Made by a program: the position numbers and the translations under genes. Source: Erysipelotrichia bacterium (GTDB lineage Bacteria; Bacillota_I; Bacilli_A; Erysipelotrichales; Erysipelotrichaceae). Taken from it: a stretch of DNA of 39,487 nt. Location of the stretch: positions 1-39,487 of the forward strand of contig JAAZKG010000006.1 of assembly GCA_012799935.1 (NCBI GenBank), written 5' to 3'. Under the pieces are notes generated by a model. The model was given only the letters and a program-made list of their open reading frames with translations, made no database searches and was not told the DNA's origin. Positions 35,497 to 39,487 of this stretch are shown in pieces; position 1 is the first letter of the stretch, and each line of letters starts with the position of its first letter.

Positions 35497-38100
35497 TTAT
35501 TTTTTAAGTATTATTGTTTGATATGGATTTAAAATTATACTATCAACTTTTCCTTGATAGATATTTAAAGTATCTAAGTACACTTCACAACCTTTACAGT
35601 TGTAAGTATAATTATTAACCAAACCATTACCATGAATAACAACATAATGGTTGACGCCATCACTTAACTCATATCTAAATATCGCTCCATTTTGTTCTCT
35701 AACAACATCAATATAACTATTGTCTTGATGTAAATCGGTTACTTTTTGTTTGAATTCGATTAATTTTTGATAAACTTCAAAGACATCTAGATGTTTTACT
35801 TTTAAACGATAATCCAAACCATTAATCTCATCACTAGACATATACGAATTGAAGTCACCTTGTTTAGTTCTTAGCATCTCTTCTCCCGCCAACATAAATG
35901 TTGTGCCATTTGAAGTAAATACCACCGAATTGGCTAAGACACACATTTTTTTAATGACTTCTTCATCCTCAATTTTTGCTGCTTTACACCTATCATACAA
36001 TGTGTAGTTATCATGACATGTTACATAATTAACTGTCTTATTACTATCACTTATGGTATATGTTGCACTATAAGTAATACCATTAATACCATTTTGAATT
36101 GCTTTTAAATCAATTTCAGTAAGCGTTTCACCTGTCACCCATCCTTTTTCATGAGCTCCTGATAAACCACCTTTAATTAAGGCATCGCGCATTTGATCGT
36201 TAAATTGTCCATATCCTACAAATGCGTTGGCATTAGCTTGTTTGGCTTGTTTGTCAGCTTCAAGAGGGGTGCTGCCACCTGTCCAAGGTTCACCATAAAT
36301 AACGATGTAAGGATTTATCTTTTTAGCACTTTCAGCTACCATATTCATTGTTTCGATATCATGTAAGCCCATTAAGTCAAATCTAAATCCACCAAGTTTA
36401 TACTCTTTAGTCCAGAAGTTAATACTATCAATAATAAACTTTCTCATCATCGCATTTTCACTAGCTGTCTCATTTCCACAACCTGAACCATTGGCCAGCG
36501 TTCCATTTTCATTATATCTAAAATAATAATTTGGCATTAATACATCAAAATTAGAGCCCATTGCACCAGCCACATGATTATAAACAACATCCATAATAAC
36601 GCTTACCCCTATTTCATTGAAGGCTAATACCACTTTTTTAAACTCTCTAATTTTTGTGTAACCATCATATGGATTACTACTATACATACCTTCTAAAGCA
36701 TTATAGTTTAATGGATTATATCCCCAGTTGAAGGTATATCTTGTTTCATCATTTGCTTGGTCATAAATAGGAATAAACTGAATAGCATTGATACACAACT
36801 CTTTAAGATGATCAAAACCAGTAGACACTGTAACACCATTTTCAGTATATGATGTTCCAGTTTCGATAACTCCTAAATACTTTCTTCTATTTTCTTCTTT
36901 GCCCTGCCAAGAAGGATTAGAAGTCATATCAGCAATATGGGTTTCCCATACTGTTAATTGCTTTCTGTCAGTGCTTAAATATTTAACCTTATCCCATTCT
37001 TCTGGATTAGTTAATGAAAAATCAACAACCATTCCTCTTAAACCATTTATCCCTGTACTTCTTGTGTAAGGATCAACAATTTCTTTACCTTCAGGATAAA
37101 AACTATTGTAAACAACATAAGTATAGTATTTACCTTGATTATCTCCTGATAGAACATATTCAAAAACGCCTTTATCTTTTTTAATCATTTGATATTGTTG
37201 GTAATTATCATTGCCTATTTCCTTGGAAATAGAAGTTGGTGTACCACTTTCGTAAACTCTTAATTCGATATTAGTCGATACAGGTGACCACACTTTAAAT
37301 ATTGTTTCGTTTTTAGAATAGATAGCTCCTAATTGACCACCATAATAATATAAGTTATTAAACATCTCACTATCATATAAATTAGACATTGAAACATCTG
37401 CTTTTAATGTCTGTTTTGATTCTCTAAATAAAATTTCAACTTGATAATTTTTTGTAAAATCTGCCTTTTCTTCCATCTTGTGCGAAAAGAAACTCTTTCC
37501 AGCATTAGAGTTTTCTGCTACCAATGTACCATCACAATAAATCTTATATGTTTCAATTGGATTTGAACAAACAACATAAATTAACTCTTCATTATAGAAG
37601 GTTGAAATCTTAATTGAATCGGTAATAATTTTTTCAGGGGTTGTATACAAGTTGGGGTCATCTCCAGCCAAATAGATATGGTAAACATTATTTTCATCTT
37701 TTGTCAAAGTTGAAAAATCAATAAATCTATCCGCTTCAGTACCATCTTTAGTCCAAGAACCTTTTGTTTTTACAATGATACCTAATTTGTTTGATGATAA
37801 TTCTCCAAAAAGAGAAAGTGGATAATGGGCAATTACTCCATAATCATCTTGATAATTAAAGTCATTTTCCTCATTATCGTCAACACCATCAGGATCCCAC
37901 AACCAAAGTGTCCATTTTTCATATTTGTGATCATCCCTTTGATAATGGATTTGAATTGAATCTTCTTGCATTGTTTTTAATTCTGTTGGTAAATCAATAT
38001 CTCTTTCTGGATATGCTGGTCCTTTAGGTCCACAGCCAAAAAAAGAAAAAAATATAACCAAAACCATCAGCAAACCCAACATTTTTTTATATTTAGACAT
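35497..38100 (-). CDS. pulA: Type I pullulanase, lipoprotein
   Basis: Lipobox FFSFFGC; FNWGYNPLNYNALEGMYSSNP; DVVYNHVAG; GFRFDLMGLHD; YGEPW; YVTCHDNYTL. Confidence 0.95.
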   Translation of the reverse strand: MSKYKKMLGLLMVLVIFFSFFGCGPKGPAYPERDIDLPTELKTMQEDSIQIHYQRDDHKYEKWTLWLWDPDGVDDNEENDFNYQDDYGVIAHYPLSLFGELSSNKLGIIVKTKGSWTKDGTEADRFIDFSTLTKDENNVYHIYLAGDDPNLYTTPEKIITDSIKISTFYNEELIYVVCSNPIETYKIYCDGTLVAENSNAGKSFFSHKMEEKADFTKNYQVEILFRESKQTLKADVSMSNLYDSEMFNNLYYYGGQLGAIYSKNETIFKVWSPVSTNIELRVYESGTPTSISKEIGNDNYQQYQMIKKDKGVFEYVLSGDNQGKYYTYVVYNSFYPEGKEIVDPYTRSTGINGLRGMVVDFSLTNPEEWDKVKYLSTDRKQLTVWETHIADMTSNPSWQGKEENRRKYLGVIETGTSYTENGVTVSTGFDHLKELCINAIQFIPIYDQANDETRYTFNWGYNPLNYNALEGMYSSNPYDGYTKIREFKKVVLAFNEIGVSVIMDVVYNHVAGAMGSNFDVLMPNYYFRYNENGTLANGSGCGNETASENAMMRKFIIDSINFWTKEYKLGGFRFDLMGLHDIETMNMVAESAKKINPYIVIYGEPWTGGSTPLEADKQAKQANANAFVGYGQFNDQMRDALIKGGLSGAHEKGWVTGETLTEIDLKAIQNGINGITYSATYTISDSNKTVNYVTCHDNYTLYDRCKAAKIEDEEVIKKMCVLANSVVFTSNGTTFMLAGEEMLRTKQGDFNSYMSSDEINGLDYRLKVKHLDVFEVYQKLIEFKQKVTDLHQDNSYIDVVREQNGAIFRYELSDGVNHYVVIHGNGLVNNYTYNCKGCEVYLDTLNIYQGKVDSIILNPYQTIILKK

Positions 38101-38254
38101 ATTTCCTCCATAATTAATAATTTTTTACATTTTTATTATATTACATAATTACTTAATTATTCAAAAGAATCAATTTTATAGATACTTCTTGATATGACAA
38201 TAATAAATAGTATAATATAATGTTACCAACCCACACGATACTAGGAGGATTTAA

Positions 38255-39487
38255 ATGTCTATCAACAAAGTTCTTTCATTTCTCAGAAAACAAGGCGTTT
38301 TAGCAATTTCAAACAACAAAAGAATCGACACAGAATTAGCCACATCGTATCTTGCAATTCTTTTTGAATCAGACAAATACTCAGACCAACATGTCAGCAA
38401 CAAAGATTATTTTGCTAAATCAGTTAAAAATGCTTTTTTGTATTTTGACTGTAATGGCTTTGTATACAAGATTTATACTTCATTATGTTATTTCTTTGAT
38501 GAATTGTTGAGTAAAGAAGATTATTATTTACTCGCAGACAAGCTTATTCATAAAATTAGTGGTACTAAACATTTATCTAAATACATTAATATGATAGCTT
38601 TCGCAAAAAACTGTAAGCTTGATTTTGACCCATCATTAATTGAGTTTAAAAAAACAGAAGGAATGATTTTAAAAGATGAAAAATCATTTTTATCTGCTCT
38701 AAAAAGAGATTTCCATTTCAAAAGAATTGTTTTATGTTATGACCAACTACCTGGTTTATTTATCTTTGATACTTCAAAAACATTTTTAGATTTAGATAAA
38801 GACATCTATGTTTATTTCTTTGATGTTAAAGGTGAAACATACCAATTTGATGATGAAGGTGTTCAAATCAATAAAAGAAAGAAAACTATTACTGTTTCTT
38901 TGCCGATGAGATCTAATGTTCTCATAAGCAATAGTCCAATCGTTAGAAGAGTTGTACAAACGCTTGATGATAAAACTAGAGAACTTGAAAAAGCAAAGGC
39001 GCAAGAAAATAAAACTGATAAAGAGCACAATTTATTTAATGTTAAAAAACAAGAAACTACTAGTCAAACTCAAGCTAAACAAGCAATTAAGAAAGAGCAA
39101 ACAGCAATTAAACAAGAGCAAAAACCTCAAGAGGATATTAAAAGAAAAATATTTACTTCTAAAGAAATTAGAGCTAATAATAAGCTTTTAGCTATTGAAA
39201 AAGAAGGTTTAAAAAAGGCAATCACTTCCATTTACTCTGGAAAATTCTTCTTCTATCCTGCAATAAGTGCTGGAAGATATAAATTATCCAATGATCATTT
39301 AAAAACTTTAGATTTAACTCATGGTTTCTTTATGAAAGGATTTAAGTTACAAACCTATGAACTATTAAATGATAAAGTAAAAATATTAGGCAAATTAGCT
39401 GATGGAACTATTGCCTATGAAGTAAAACAAGATTGTCACGTTGTTGTTTTCGCAAGGAAAAATCCAAAAGTTAGAGTAAGGAAAAAA
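38255..39487 (+). CDS. Large hypothetical protein, open at the right window edge (411 codons, no stop)
   Basis: AGGAGG SD and ATG at 38255; continuous frame MSINKVLSFLRKQGVLAISNNKRIDTELATSYLAILF... to the last base; Gln/Lys-rich linker; missing from the ORF track because it is truncated. Confidence 0.8.
   Translation, partial: MSINKVLSFLRKQGVLAISNNKRIDTELATSYLAILFESDKYSDQHVSNKDYFAKSVKNAFLYFDCNGFVYKIYTSLCYFFDELLSKEDYYLLADKLIHKISGTKHLSKYINMIAFAKNCKLDFDPSLIEFKKTEGMILKDEKSFLSALKRDFHFKRIVLCYDQLPGLFIFDTSKTFLDLDKDIYVYFFDVKGETYQFDDEGVQINKRKKTITVSLPMRSNVLISNSPIVRRVVQTLDDKTRELEKAKAQENKTDKEHNLFNVKKQETTSQTQAKQAIKKEQTAIKQEQKPQEDIKRKIFTSKEIRANNKLLAIEKEGLKKAITSIYSGKFFFYPAISAGRYKLSNDHLKTLDLTHGFFMKGFKLQTYELLNDKVKILGKLADGTIAYEVKQDCHVVVFARKNPKVRVRKK

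Noticed and set aside
38792-39191. ORFs 38792..39028 (-) and 38952..39191 (+)
   Set aside because: Both lie in other frames of the continuous plus-strand CDS that starts at 38255; Lys-rich low complexity.

Overview
AT-rich bacterial chromosomal window (Bacillota/Mollicutes-like gene content). It uses the standard code: TGA is a real stop in sir2, hom, lysC and thiT. Contents, left to right: (1) partial tRNA-Arg(CCU) and two accessory ORFs; (2) a five-gene minus-strand envelope cluster (DUF6273-like membrane protein, phosphodiester glycosidase, sirtuin, TagB-like CDP-glycerol glycerophosphotransferase, Wzx-like flippase) with a terminator-like hairpin in its leader; (3) deoD, a two-component system and a DUF4349 lipoprotein; (4) a TPP riboswitch controlling thiT and a DUF402/Ntdp-type phosphatase; (5) fRMsr and glutamate dehydrogenase; (6) a divergent threonine locus (thrC-thrB-ThrR-like versus hom-lysC-asd) with overlapping -10 elements; (7) an origin-type rsmG-noc-soj-spo0J cluster in which the Noc-like protein lacks the N-terminal membrane-targeting extension; (8) SRAP, a CDP-alcohol phosphatidyltransferase, and map with two membrane proteins carrying phage-tail-like repeats; (9) an AAA_28+CYTH-like ATPase and a lipid kinase; (10) a membrane-anchored barnase with adjacent barstar; (11) a udp-like/mtnA pair, a nitroreductase-like protein, a pullulanase lipoprotein, and a large unidentified ORF running off the right edge that the ORF track misses. 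I see no convincing CRISPR array, transposase or prophage. No single feature is clearly a new system. The strongest leads are the envelope cluster with embedded sirtuin, the tail-repeat membrane pair, the riboswitch with overlapping terminator and SD, and the helix-less Noc. All product calls come from reading sequence motifs; no database search was run.
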